Below, piece after piece: positions 16,142 to 23,702 of a stretch of 64,000 nucleotides of DNA. The stretch is taken from the NCBI GenBank assembly GCA_035296325.1, contig DATHBD010000070.1, forward strand, positions 186,001-250,000. Direction: 5' to 3'. The first letter of the stretch is position 1. Each line of letters opens with the position of its first letter. The DNA comes from DATHBD01 sp035296325. Lineage in GTDB: Bacteria > Actinomycetota > Actinomycetes > Mycobacteriales > Micromonosporaceae. The notes below the pieces were generated by a model. It saw only the letters and a program-made list of their open reading frames with translations. It searched no databases and had not been told where the DNA came from. The position numbers were made by a program, and so were the translations under genes.

Positions 16142-16185
16142 AGCCCCACCACGCCCTCACCAACCCCCGCAGACAAGGACCCCCC

Positions 16186-16353
16186 ATGCCCACACCCCGC
16201 GACACCGAACGAACCGCCTACCTCCTCAGCCAGGGATGGACCCGCCACCACCGCACCTGGAGAGACCCCGCAGAAACCGGCTCCTGGGCGCTCGCAGCCG
16301 CCTACCACCACGCCAAAAACCAGGAAGCCACATCGGCAGGCGGTACCCGATGA
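16186..16353 (+). CDS. Small protein of unknown function
   Basis: The product has 55 residues (TAYLLSQGWTRHHRTWRDP). The same frame is open upstream to 15742, but I prefer the ATG at 16186, because the upstream part has non-coding composition and repeats. Its stop overlaps the helicase ATG. Function unknown. Confidence 0.5.
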   Translation: MPTPRDTERTAYLLSQGWTRHHRTWRDPAETGSWALAAAYHHAKNQEATSAGGTR

Positions 16354-17627
16354 ACAACCCCGCCCCCGACCAGGCCCACGCCATCACCAGCGCCACCACC
16401 TGGTACCGCACCCGCCGACGCAACCACTACCGACTCGAAGGCCCAGCAGGCTCCGGCAAAACCACCCTCGTCCACCACATCGCCAACACCTGCGCCCCCG
16501 GCACCACCGCCTACATCGCCCCCACCGGCAAAGCAGCAGCCGTCCTCCGCGCCAAAGGATGCGACGGAGCAACCACAATCCACGCCGCCATCTACGCCCC
16601 AGCCGGCGAACGCACCACCACACTCGCCGCCCTACGCAAAGAACTCGCCACCCTCGACCCACGCAGCACCCGCGCCCACGAACTCGAACGAACCATCGAC
16701 CGCGTACGCCAACAACCCCTCTTCAACCCCCGCCCCCACGACAAAGCATTCGGCGGGAAAAAACCCAACCTCATCGTCCTCGACGAAGCCAGCATGGTCG
16801 ACGACCGCACCTTCGCCGACCTATCCAGCTACCAAATCCCCATCCTCGCCCTCGGCGACCCCTACCAACTCCCACCCGTCAACGGACCAGCACGATGGCG
16901 AACCGGCGCACCCGACGCCCAACTCACCACCATCCACCGCGGAGCAGACACCGCCCCCATCATCGACCTCGCCACCGCCCTCCGAAACGGCCACCCAACC
17001 CCACCCTGGAACGGCGCCGCAGGAGCCACCACCGCCCCCTGGAAGCCAGCCGACCTCGCCCGCTACGACCAAATCATCGTCGGCCGCCGCACCACCCGAT
17101 GGATCATCATCAACGCCATCCGCGCCAGCCACGGACACCCCGCCGGCGTACCCGTCATCGGCGACCGCATCATGTGCCTCCGCAACGACCCCGCCTTCAA
17201 CGTCATCAACGGCCAGCAAGCCACCATCACCGCCGTAACCCCAGCCGACGACGCGTACTGCCTCACCGTTACCACCGACACCGGCGAAGAAGCCGTGTGG
17301 CTCACCGACCAGCGCGGCTTCACCGACCAAGACGGGCAGGAAGCCGCCAAAGCCGACCGTGACAGCGACACCGTGGCCGCCACCTTCGCCCACGCCGTCA
17401 CCTGCCACTCCGCACAAGGCTCCCAGTGGCCCCGCGTCGCCGTCGTCAACGAAGCCCGCGCCTTCCGAGGCGGCGCCGCCAAGTGGCTGTACACCGCTGC
17501 GTCTCGAGCTGAGCGGGTCTGCGTCATCGTCGACCCCGCGAAGATGATCCACCCTGCCAGCGCCACCATGCGCGCCGAAGTGTCCGACCGCCTCACCCGC
17601 CAGCACACCCGCAGGCGGGCCGCATGA
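16350..17627 (+). CDS. Superfamily 1 DNA helicase, RecD/Dda-like
   Basis: The product has 425 residues. Motif I is GPAGSGKTT at about 31-39, motif Ia APTGKAAAVL, motif II LDEASMV at about 143-149, and motif III GDPYQLPPV at about 169-177. A C-terminal UvrD-like part includes HSAQGSQWPRV and LYTAASRAE (motifs V and VI). It is shorter than RecD and lacks RecB/RecC partners, so it resembles Dda-type 5'-3' helicases that act at forks or remodel protein-DNA complexes. Up to about 17.4 kb the coding strand is strikingly C/A-rich and G-poor. Confidence 0.85.
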   Translation: MNNPAPDQAHAITSATTWYRTRRRNHYRLEGPAGSGKTTLVHHIANTCAPGTTAYIAPTGKAAAVLRAKGCDGATTIHAAIYAPAGERTTTLAALRKELATLDPRSTRAHELERTIDRVRQQPLFNPRPHDKAFGGKKPNLIVLDEASMVDDRTFADLSSYQIPILALGDPYQLPPVNGPARWRTGAPDAQLTTIHRGADTAPIIDLATALRNGHPTPPWNGAAGATTAPWKPADLARYDQIIVGRRTTRWIIINAIRASHGHPAGVPVIGDRIMCLRNDPAFNVINGQQATITAVTPADDAYCLTVTTDTGEEAVWLTDQRGFTDQDGQEAAKADRDSDTVAATFAHAVTCHSAQGSQWPRVAVVNEARAFRGGAAKWLYTAASRAERVCVIVDPAKMIHPASATMRAEVSDRLTRQHTRRRAA

Positions 17628-18373
17628 ACCAGCCACCCTCGACCATCGTCGAACTCGAACAGATCCTCGCCCGCCACGAAGCGAACAGCCCCCGCTCCAA
17701 GCAGACCGCGCTCGGCCCGTCCGAAGTCGGCGTCGAATGCCAACGCGCCCTCGCCTACCGGCTCCTCAACACCCCCACCAAGCCCGACCCGCGCCTACCC
17801 TGGGCGCCGCTCGTCGGGACCGCCGTGCACGCCACCATCGCCGAGGCGCTCGAGGCGGAAAACGTCAGGCTCGGCCGGCAACGCTGGCTCGTCGAAAACC
17901 GCGTCCACCCCGCCGACGACCTGTCGGGCAGCTGCGACGCGTACGACACCGACAACGCGTGCGTAGTCGACTGGAAGGTCGTCGGAGAGAAAAGTCTCGC
18001 CCGCCTGCCCCTGCACATGAGCCCGGAGTACGAGACGCAGGCGCACATCTACGGCCTCGGCTACGAACGCGCAGGCCAAGAGGTCCGCTGGGTCCGGCTG
18101 TGCTTGCTCGCCCGGGCGTCGCACGACTTCCGTCTGTCCCGCGAATGGACCCGCCCGTACGACCGGGGCGTCGCCACCGCGGCCCTCGAACGGCTCGCGG
18201 CCACGAAGCAGATGATCCCCGACCTCGCCCTTGAGACCGAGGACGTCGGCTGGGCGTTCGTGCCCGCCTCGTCGTCGAAGCCGTGCTCGTGGTGCAAGTA
18301 CTACAAGCCCGGCGCCGCACCGACCCGGGCCGGCTGCCCCGGAGTTCCACGCGCGTCCCGACAAGCCGCCTGA
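17624..18373 (+). CDS. PD-(D/E)XK nuclease, Cas4/RecB-like
   Basis: The product has 249 residues. LGPSEVGVECQRALAYRLL and GTAVHATIAEAL form the N-terminal helical part. DLSGSCDAYDTDNACVVDWKVVG holds the two acidic residues and the D-x-K motif, and YETQAHIYGLGYE is the Q-x-x-x-Y helix. C-terminal SWCKYY... GCPG together with an upstream Cys may hold an iron-sulfur cluster as in Cas4. It is coupled to the SF1 helicase by ATGA, suggesting a helicase-nuclease pair for end resection. It is distinct from the nuclease at 2.1 kb. Confidence 0.75.
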   Translation: MNQPPSTIVELEQILARHEANSPRSKQTALGPSEVGVECQRALAYRLLNTPTKPDPRLPWAPLVGTAVHATIAEALEAENVRLGRQRWLVENRVHPADDLSGSCDAYDTDNACVVDWKVVGEKSLARLPLHMSPEYETQAHIYGLGYERAGQEVRWVRLCLLARASHDFRLSREWTRPYDRGVATAALERLAATKQMIPDLALETEDVGWAFVPASSSKPCSWCKYYKPGAAPTRAGCPGVPRASRQAA

Positions 18374-18393
18374 CCAAGCCCGAAGGAGACCCC

Positions 18394-18684
18394 ATGAGCA
18401 GCACCATGTACGTCGGCCAGATCCGCGCTTCGTACGCCGCGCTCGTCGCAGCGTTCGGCCCGTCCCAGGTGTGGGACGAATTCAAGAGCGACGCCGAGTG
18501 GCAGGTCGACCTCGGCGACCTTGGCGCCGCCTTTGTCTACAACTACGCCAACGGCCGCAACTACCTCGGCCCGAAAGCGCCCCCGGTCGAGGAGATCACC
18601 GAGTGGCACATCGGGGGCATCACCAGCGCCGTCATTCCACCAATCCTCGACCGCCTCGAGCCCCACCTGCGCAACGCCGCATGA
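18394..18684 (+). CDS. Small protein of unknown function
   Basis: The product has 96 residues, soluble alpha/beta (VWDEFKSDAEWQVDLGDLGAAFVYNYANGRNYLG). GAAGGAGACCCC before the ATG is a good ribosome site. No family is recognised. Confidence 0.55.
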   Translation: MSSTMYVGQIRASYAALVAAFGPSQVWDEFKSDAEWQVDLGDLGAAFVYNYANGRNYLGPKAPPVEEITEWHIGGITSAVIPPILDRLEPHLRNAA

Positions 18685-18716
18685 CCCGGCATCACCCGAC
18701 CAGCGAGGAGAACGAC

Positions 18717-18866
18717 ATGACCGATCAGACCCAGACTCCCGACAGCGCCCCCCGCCCGCCCCAACCTGGCGAGTTCTGCCACCGCCACTTCTCGTGGCTA
18801 TGTCAGGCCAACCAAGGCGCGTGCCAGCGCGAAGCGGCTACCAGCCGCCAGCGGGCGCCCCGATGA
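18717..18866 (+). CDS. Very small Cys-containing protein
   Basis: The product has 49 residues, with FCHRHFSWLCQANQGAC in the middle, possibly a small zinc site. A GAGGAG site precedes the ATG. It overlaps the next gene by four bases. Confidence 0.45.
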   Translation: MTDQTQTPDSAPRPPQPGEFCHRHFSWLCQANQGACQREAATSRQRAPR

Positions 18867-19105
18867 CCGCCGCCGATCCGATCCCCAGCTGCACCGTCTA
18901 CGCCGACGACCTGATCGGCATTGACGCACTGTCGATCCGCGCCCGGCTCCTGCTCCAGGCTGGGCGGAAGGCGGAGTTCGCCGCCGCCCGGGGAGCCATC
19001 GACGACATGTGGACGTGGCGGCACCAGAACCCCGACGCGCACCAGGACACCGGGTACGGGCACAAGCCGCCCAGCGACCACTGCGGATGCGAGCAGGCGG
19101 CATGA
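18863..19105 (+). CDS. Small protein of unknown function
   Basis: The product has 80 residues, largely helical (IDALSIRARLLLQAGRKAEF), with C-terminal HCGCEQ. It starts and ends in four-base overlaps. Function unknown. Confidence 0.45.
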   Translation: MTAADPIPSCTVYADDLIGIDALSIRARLLLQAGRKAEFAAARGAIDDMWTWRHQNPDAHQDTGYGHKPPSDHCGCEQAA

Positions 19106-19302
19106 GCGCCCCGCACCGCGCGGACATCCTCGGCGACCTGTTCCTCGTGGTCGAGCCCGGCGGCGGCTGGCCCTACGCCACGACGAACGAGCAGGTCGCC
19201 CACGACCGGGCGGCAAGCATCGGCTGTCTGGTCGGGCGTGTGCCGCTCGTCGGCGACTACCGGCACGTTGACCAAGCCCTGACCAGCGAGGAGAGCCCAT
19301 AA
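19102..19302 (+). CDS. Small protein of unknown function
   Basis: The product has 66 residues, soluble and alpha/beta. The ATG overlaps the previous stop, and the last base of its stop is the first base of the next ATG (TAATG). Function unknown. Confidence 0.45.
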   Translation: MSAPHRADILGDLFLVVEPGGGWPYATTNEQVAHDRAASIGCLVGRVPLVGDYRHVDQALTSEESP

Positions 19303-19616
19303 TGCCTGATCAGAGCGTGCCCCTGCCGCTGTGGACCACCGAGCCCTCCGAGGACGCCCACGGGTCAGCATTGGGGGTCGCAACGGCCATCCCTGCGCCG
19401 CTGCCCCACCGCCACGCCGCCTGCGGTGAACGGTGGTCCGGGAGCCGCACCTGCCACTGCGGGTCCTGCCACATCACCACGACCGGCGTCTCCACGTTCG
19501 ACGCCCACCGGCCCAAGGGCTACTGCCTCGCCCCTTCCGCCGTTGGGCTCACGCTCATCCCCGGCCGCGCCTCCGACGTGTGGGGCACCACCAGCGCAGA
19601 GGACGGCGACGAGTGA
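19302..19616 (+). CDS. FDXHR-type putative zinc-binding protein
   Basis: The product has 104 residues. The C-terminal half reads CHCGSCHITTTGVSTFDAHR followed by GYCLAP and GL, the signature of the small FDXHR family of actinophage zinc-binding proteins. The role is unknown, probably nucleic-acid binding. It is coupled to the following small gene by GTGA. Confidence 0.65.
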   Translation: MPDQSVPLPLWTTEPSEDAHGSALGVATAIPAPLPHRHAACGERWSGSRTCHCGSCHITTTGVSTFDAHRPKGYCLAPSAVGLTLIPGRASDVWGTTSAEDGDE

Positions 19617-19744
19617 AGGGCTTGCTGCACGAACTTGCCCTAGCCGGGGCGATGGTGCTCATCGGTGTGCTCGCCGAAGTGGCGGTCAGGGTGTGGCGTG
19701 GCACGTCACGCACCGGGTTGAGCGTGCGAGACTCAACATTATGA
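19613..19744 (+). CDS. Very small single-pass membrane protein
   Basis: The product has 43 residues, with one hydrophobic segment (LALAGAMVLIGVLAEVAVRV) and a basic tail. It has a GTG start in a GTGA overlap and ends in ATGA with the next gene. Confidence 0.4.
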   Translation: MKGLLHELALAGAMVLIGVLAEVAVRVWRGTSRTGLSVRDSTL

Positions 19745-20400
19745 GCGGCGCGACCCGAGGAGCCGCCGCACCGTATAACTGCGCCAAATGCTCCAAGATC
19801 CACACGCGATGCAGGGGCCACCGAGACACCGAACCCTGCATGCGCTACCCCAACCGCGGCGCCACCGTCTGCCCCAAGCACGGCGGCAACGCCCCCCAAG
19901 TCGTTGCCAAGGCCGCCGTTCGCGCCGAGGTCACGAGATGGGGACTCGACGACGAAACCGTCGACCCCGGCACAGTCCTCCTCCGCCTCGTCGCCCAATC
20001 GTCGCGCCGCGTCGCGTCGTACTCGGCCGCCGTGCAACGCCTCGCCGACGAACACGACGGCGACATCACCAAGGCGCTCACCTCAACGAAATTCGCCGCC
20101 ACCGAGGACGGCGGCGCCGTCCCGACCGGCGAGTACACGCGGGCGATGGTCGAGCTGGAGGAACGCGAACGGGACCGGTGCGCGAACTTCTGCAAGATCG
20201 CCATAGCCGCCGGGTTGGCGGAACGGCAGGTACGCATGGCCGAGCAGTTCGGCGCGGCCATGGCCGGCATGGTGCACCGCGCCCTCGACCGGGCCGGGGT
20301 TCCGCAAGAGTTGCGGGCGCAGACGATGGAGGCGATCGCCGTGGAGTTGCAGTTGCAGGGGTACGCAGGCGGGCTCGTCATCGAAGGGAATGCGGCATGA
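19741..20400 (+). CDS. Zinc-knuckle protein, possible small terminase subunit
   Basis: The product has 219 residues. The N-terminal CAKCSKIHTRCRGH... C... VCPKHGGNAPQV motif is followed by a long helical region and an oligomerisation-like C-terminus. Proteins with this HGG start and a helical body often lie upstream of TerL in actinophages and are suspected small terminase subunits, which recognise the packaging start. TerL here is about 5 kb away, beyond the integrase, so the call is tentative. A regulatory DNA-binding role is possible. Confidence 0.45.
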   Translation: MSGATRGAAAPYNCAKCSKIHTRCRGHRDTEPCMRYPNRGATVCPKHGGNAPQVVAKAAVRAEVTRWGLDDETVDPGTVLLRLVAQSSRRVASYSAAVQRLADEHDGDITKALTSTKFAATEDGGAVPTGEYTRAMVELEERERDRCANFCKIAIAAGLAERQVRMAEQFGAAMAGMVHRALDRAGVPQELRAQTMEAIAVELQLQGYAGGLVIEGNAA

Positions 20401-20478
20401 GGGAGAGCGCTCCACGCCCGCAACCGTGAGGGCGTGCCGTCATGACCGGCGGCGGCCCTCGCTGCGACAATGGCGCCC

Positions 20479-20637
20479 ATGCGTGAACTTCTCGTCGTGC
20501 TCACGGTTTTCGCAGTTGGTGCGCTCCTGGCGGCTGTTCCGTCTACGCGTCCGCTAGTGGTCCGCTGCTGGGACGCGATCTCCTCCACGGTCCACCGAGT
20601 CCTCGGCCTGCTGGATGCCAGGGGGCGTCCCCGGTGA
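20479..20637 (+). CDS. Very small membrane protein
   Basis: The product has 52 residues, with an N-terminal hydrophobic segment (LLVVLTVFAVGALLAAV) and a basic C-terminal helix. Its stop overlaps the GTG of the next gene. The 78 bases before it hold no clear feature. Confidence 0.4.
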   Translation: MRELLVVLTVFAVGALLAAVPSTRPLVVRCWDAISSTVHRVLGLLDARGRPR

Positions 20638-20963
20638 CCGACGACATCCTGGCCACCATCGACGTTGCCACTGAGGAGCGCTGCGCCTGCGGGTGCGGCA
20701 AGCCCATCCCGGCCGGCGGCCTGTCCGCGTGGTTCGCTGCCGAGGACTGCCAGCGGCGGTGGCACGGACGGCGGACCAAGTCGGACGAGGTGCTCGCCCA
20801 GGGCCCACGCACCTGGTGGGACAGGCGTACCGTCCGCGCTGCTTCCGTCCACGACATAATGCGCGCAATGCGGGAGATGTACCGCCCAACCCATACGGTG
20901 CTGGCCGTGGTGGAGTCGCCGCACCTGCCGGGCGACCCGACGCAGGCTGGGCGGCGGCCATGA
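20634..20963 (+). CDS. Small zinc-ribbon protein
   Basis: The product has 109 residues. The N-terminal CACGCGKPIP followed by WFAAEDCQRRW is a compact zinc-binding unit seen in small phage proteins. The GTG start overlaps the previous stop. It ends 18 bases before the dif-like dyad ahead of the integrase. Confidence 0.5.
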   Translation: MTDDILATIDVATEERCACGCGKPIPAGGLSAWFAAEDCQRRWHGRRTKSDEVLAQGPRTWWDRRTVRAASVHDIMRAMREMYRPTHTVLAVVESPHLPGDPTQAGRRP

Positions 20964-20981
20964 GCGACCACCGGCAATTGA

Positions 20982-21007
20982 TACAGCATAAGGGTCATTA
21001 TCCTGTA
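20982..21007. other. dif-like dyad, candidate attP core or operator
   Basis: Arms TACAGCATAA (20982-20991) and TTATCCTGTA (20998-21007) are inverted with one mismatch in ten and flank a 6-base centre (GGGTCA). ATAA, six bases, TTAT is the core layout of bacterial dif sites bound by XerC and XerD. It lies 10 bases before the Xer-like integrase gene, where attP commonly sits. Alternatively it is an operator for autoregulation of the integrase. Confidence 0.55.
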
Positions 21008-21011
21008 CTAT
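21006..21011 (+). promoter_or_regulatory. Possible -10 element for a leaderless integrase message
   Basis: TACTAT fits the TANNNT consensus, with its end 6 bases before the ATG at 21018, the spacing of leaderless actinobacterial transcripts. No Shine-Dalgarno sequence is present. It overlaps the right arm of the dyad by two bases. Confidence 0.4.
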
Positions 21012-21017
21012 TTTGTC

Positions 21018-22139
21018 ATGACGATCGAGGTCCCCACCGGCACCGAGCTGGCCGTCCGGCGCGCACCGCTCAGCGAGGAAGCCGAGATCATGGCAGCCGT
21101 CGCCGCGCTGCCCTCGCTGGCGTCCGCCGACCCCGCCGATCCATACAACGTCCGCCGGCTCACGTTCACATGGCTCAAGTCGCGGAAATCTGATCACACC
21201 CGCCGCGAGTACTTCAACGACCTCGGCCGGTATCTAGCTTGGTGCGCCGCCCGACGGCAGCCACTCGAGCCCGCACTCGCCCGAACCGCCGACGTGGCGG
21301 ACTACCTCTCCGATATCCAGGCCACGGGCTCGTCGTCCACCGCGGCCCGACGCCTGTCCGCCGTGTCGAGTTGGTATCGGACCCTCGTCGCCAACGGAGC
21401 AGTCACGACCAACCCGTGCGCCGGCGTCGACCGCCCCTCCTTCGACCGCGACGCGTCCGCCACCGTGGGCCTCACCGAGGCCGAGGTGCGGGCGCTCCTG
21501 GACGCCGCCGACGACGTGGCCGCAGCCCGCCTTGCCGACCCCCGCCCCATTACTCCTGGCCTCGCCGCCCGCCGATTGTCGGCAGTGCGCGACCGGGCAC
21601 TGCTCAGGCTTCTTGCCGATCTCGGGTTGCGCGTCGGCGAAGCCATCAAGCTCGACATGGATAACCTCCGACACAACCGCGGTTACCGCACCATCCGCTA
21701 TGAAGGCAAGGGTAAGAAGATCCGCGAACGGCCGATCAGCGCCCACGCGCTCGAAGCGATTGACGAGTACCGGGTGGCGCGGGCCGCCAGCGAGGGCGTG
21801 CAGATCGACGACCTCTCCGGCCCCTTGTTCGCGACGAGCGGCAAGAACGGAACACCGAAGCGGATGGACGAGCCGTCGATCTTCCGCCTCATCCGCAGGC
21901 TCGCCCGGACCGGTGGGGTTCCGTCCGCCGCCCGGCTGTCACCGCACTCGCTGCGCCACGCCTTCGCCACCAACGCCCGCGAGGCCGGTATCGCGCTTGA
22001 GGACGTGCAGGACGCGATGGGCCACGCCGACGCGCGCACCACCCGCCGCTATGACCGTGGCCGACACTCGCTACTCCGCGACCCGGCGCACAAGCTCGGC
22101 GAGATGTACGCGTCACGCCGCGACGACGGTCCGCGGTAG
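21018..22139 (+). CDS. int: Tyrosine recombinase (Xer-like phage integrase)
   Basis: The product has 373 residues. A SAM-like N-terminal core-binding domain (about 45-130: TFTWLKSRKSDHTRREYFNDLGRYLAWC) is followed by the catalytic domain. Active-site residues visible are Arg in GLRVGEAIKL (about 205), Lys in GKGKKIRERPI (about 232), HSLRH (about 311-315), His in MGHADARTT (about 336) and Tyr in RRYDRG (about 346). There is no arm-binding AP2 domain, which makes it closer to XerC/XerD than to lambda Int. It should integrate and excise the element; the adjacent dif-like site is the obvious candidate target. Confidence 0.88.
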   Translation: MTIEVPTGTELAVRRAPLSEEAEIMAAVAALPSLASADPADPYNVRRLTFTWLKSRKSDHTRREYFNDLGRYLAWCAARRQPLEPALARTADVADYLSDIQATGSSSTAARRLSAVSSWYRTLVANGAVTTNPCAGVDRPSFDRDASATVGLTEAEVRALLDAADDVAAARLADPRPITPGLAARRLSAVRDRALLRLLADLGLRVGEAIKLDMDNLRHNRGYRTIRYEGKGKKIRERPISAHALEAIDEYRVARAASEGVQIDDLSGPLFATSGKNGTPKRMDEPSIFRLIRRLARTGGVPSAARLSPHSLRHAFATNAREAGIALEDVQDAMGHADARTTRRYDRGRHSLLRDPAHKLGEMYASRRDDGPR

Positions 22140-22221
22140 CCACACCCACATCAGGCCATGCACACATTCAGCCGCCACGACATAGCCCCACGTCGCTGAC
22201 CAGCGAAAACGTGAACCGCTC

Positions 22222-22965
22222 ATGTACGATCCGCACCAAACGGTCAAGCGACAAAACGGGGCGGATGCCGTGGGCCTGTTCGGTGACATCACTACGGCGG
22301 CCGAGGCGCTCTGCGACGCCCGGGAGAACACCGAGCAGCGGCACGGCGTGGACGAAGACGGGAAGCATCTCCGCCCGCACAGGACCATCGTCCCCGGCCT
22401 CATCGAGCAACTGCGACAGGCAACCGAGCCCGGCGTGGACGGTGGTGCCGGCGGCGAGGGTGGCCCCGAGTCGGTGCCCGTCGTCATCGACGCAGTGTCC
22501 CTGCTCGCCTCCATTGAGCACGGCTCAAGGTGGCGGGCTATCGCCTGGGGCGTGAAGGGTGAACGGCGAACCGCCGAGGACTACATCCGCGGTTCGGTCG
22601 GCGTGGCCAACTCGCGCCCGTACGACGAGCAGTGTCTGTTCGCAGCCGAGCTCCAGTCGTGGCAGCGACAAGCGGAAGTCATCACCGGCTGGCAGACCCC
22701 GTCGCGGCATTTGAACGCCCCGTGCCCGGTCGTGGAGTGCGGCGCGATGGGGAGCCTCCTGGCGCGGGTCGATCCGTCGAAGGGCCCGTCGGCGACGTGC
22801 ATCGCCTGCGGCAGTCGGTGGGTTGACACCAACGAGGTCAACGTTCTGGCGGAGCATGTGCTGCGGTATCACCGGTCGGCGGACGCGAGGATGCGGTCGG
22901 CGAGGACCCGCGCGGTCGATGAGCGTCGCCGTCGGGATGGGTCCGCGGCGCGTTCCGCGGCTTGA
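22222..22965 (+). CDS. Zinc-ribbon phage protein of unknown function
   Basis: The product has 247 residues. The N-terminal half is helical. Residues about 172-200 hold APCPVVECGAMGSLLARVD and CIACGSRW, a two-CxxC-like zinc ribbon, followed by a basic helix (ADARMRSARTRAVDERRRRDG). Proteins of this layout occur near the packaging genes of actinophages. It may bind DNA or help packaging; function unproven. The 82 bases between it and int hold no clear feature. Confidence 0.55.
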   Translation: MYDPHQTVKRQNGADAVGLFGDITTAAEALCDARENTEQRHGVDEDGKHLRPHRTIVPGLIEQLRQATEPGVDGGAGGEGGPESVPVVIDAVSLLASIEHGSRWRAIAWGVKGERRTAEDYIRGSVGVANSRPYDEQCLFAAELQSWQRQAEVITGWQTPSRHLNAPCPVVECGAMGSLLARVDPSKGPSATCIACGSRWVDTNEVNVLAEHVLRYHRSADARMRSARTRAVDERRRRDGSAARSAA

Positions 22966-23014
22966 CCTTGACAGACGGTAGTTTTGCTGTCACGCTCACG
23001 GCAGTTCCACGAGT

Positions 23015-23063
23015 GTCACTTCGGTGACCTGAGCCTCGACCTTCACCGGGTCGAGGCGTTTTT
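23015..23063 (+). terminator. Double hairpin terminator after the zinc-ribbon gene
   Basis: A small GTCAC-TTCG-GTGAC hairpin (23015-23028) is followed by a 9-bp stem GCCTCGACC/GGTCGAGGC (23033-23041 and 23049-23057), then G and five Ts (23058-23063). This is a classical intrinsic terminator separating int and the zinc-ribbon gene from the late genes. Confidence 0.75.
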
Positions 23064-23094
23064 GCTGTTCGGGTGTGCCTGCGGGGGCGATCGT

Positions 23095-23130
23095 CGGGCG
23101 CGGCGTTGGCGGGGGTTTCCGCCGCGCCCG
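23095..23130. repeat. Long GC-rich inverted repeat before the late genes
   Basis: CGGGCGCGGCG (23095-23105) and CGCCGCGCCCG (23120-23130) form a perfect 11-bp stem with a 14-base loop. It lies in a gap of nearly 400 bases (22966-23359) that has no convincing gene, between the terminator and the first late gene. It could be a second terminator, a regulatory RNA structure or part of a packaging site. Confidence 0.5.
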
Positions 23131-23359
23131 ACCCCCCGCTCTCAGTCTGGGGTGGTGCTTCGATGCGCCGTCTCATTGTCGCCGTGGCCGCAACGACCGC
23201 TCCCTCTGTTTCGGGCGATCTCGCCGACCAAGCAGCGGCATGTGCGGCCACGGCCCAACTCGCTCGGTCGGTAGCCCGACACACCACAACCGCAGACCAC
23301 CGCCCACGGCGGTAGGCCCGACGGCAACACCGCCGCCGGGAAAACGCGGAGGTATCACG

Positions 23360-23644
23360 ATGGAACGGCAGTACAGCGAACAGCCACAGCCCGTTGCGCC
23401 CGGCGACCCGGTCCTCGTCGTAGACGAGCACTACCAGCAGCACGTCGGGCTGGTCACCGTGGTCCACGGACCGTTCACGGACGGCGGCTACACGCCCTGC
23501 ATCAACGTCGTCTACGTCAGCAGCGACGCGGCCAAGCGCGACCCGTACGGGCAGCAGCTTGAGCGCATGTCGTCACTGCAGCACTTCGCCAGCGGCCCGA
23601 GCGGGATGCCCAAGCCCGGCCGGTTCTGGGCGAACTTGGCGTAG
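23360..23644 (+). CDS. Small protein at the start of the late region
   Basis: The product has 94 residues. The beta-rich PGDPVLVVDEHYQQHVGLVTVVHGPFT resembles a KOW/SH3-like barrel. CGGAGGTATCACG gives a good ribosome site. Function unknown. Confidence 0.55.
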   Translation: MERQYSEQPQPVAPGDPVLVVDEHYQQHVGLVTVVHGPFTDGGYTPCINVVYVSSDAAKRDPYGQQLERMSSLQHFASGPSGMPKPGRFWANLA

Positions 23645-23702
23645 ACCTCGGACCCTTGACGCAAGTACCCGCCGCTGAGGTAGGGAACGCCGACAGGCCA
23701 TC

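Larger units (their letters stand above)
15746..16185. other. Candidate replication origin: AT-rich region with iteron-like repeats
   Basis: This 440-base stretch between the helicase and the next gene is far richer in A/T than its surroundings (about 15840-16020). TATCCCCCGC occurs at 15767, 15787 and 15829, inverted at 16114-16123, with a near copy at 16132. GCGGGTATT occurs at 15802 and twice in tandem at 15889-15906. AGGTCAA occurs at 15841 and 15861. A long inverted repeat AAAAAGTTGT/ACAACTTTTT spans 15942-16009. Repeats plus an easily melted region next to primase and helicase genes are typical of an origin. A reading frame crosses the region, but its composition is unlike coding DNA here. 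Confidence 0.6.

Noticed and set aside
15742..16353. A 203-codon plus frame covering the repeat-rich region
   Set aside because: Its first 148 codons have non-coding composition, iterons and inverted repeats; only the part from 16186 is kept as a gene.
20960..21193. A plus frame starting at an ATGA overlap before the integrase
   Set aside because: It runs out of frame into int and gives a low-complexity basic peptide; the dyad and promoter explain the region better.
23163..23315. A possible 50-residue gene
   Set aside because: No ribosome site, no recognisable pattern, and it lies in the structured non-coding gap.
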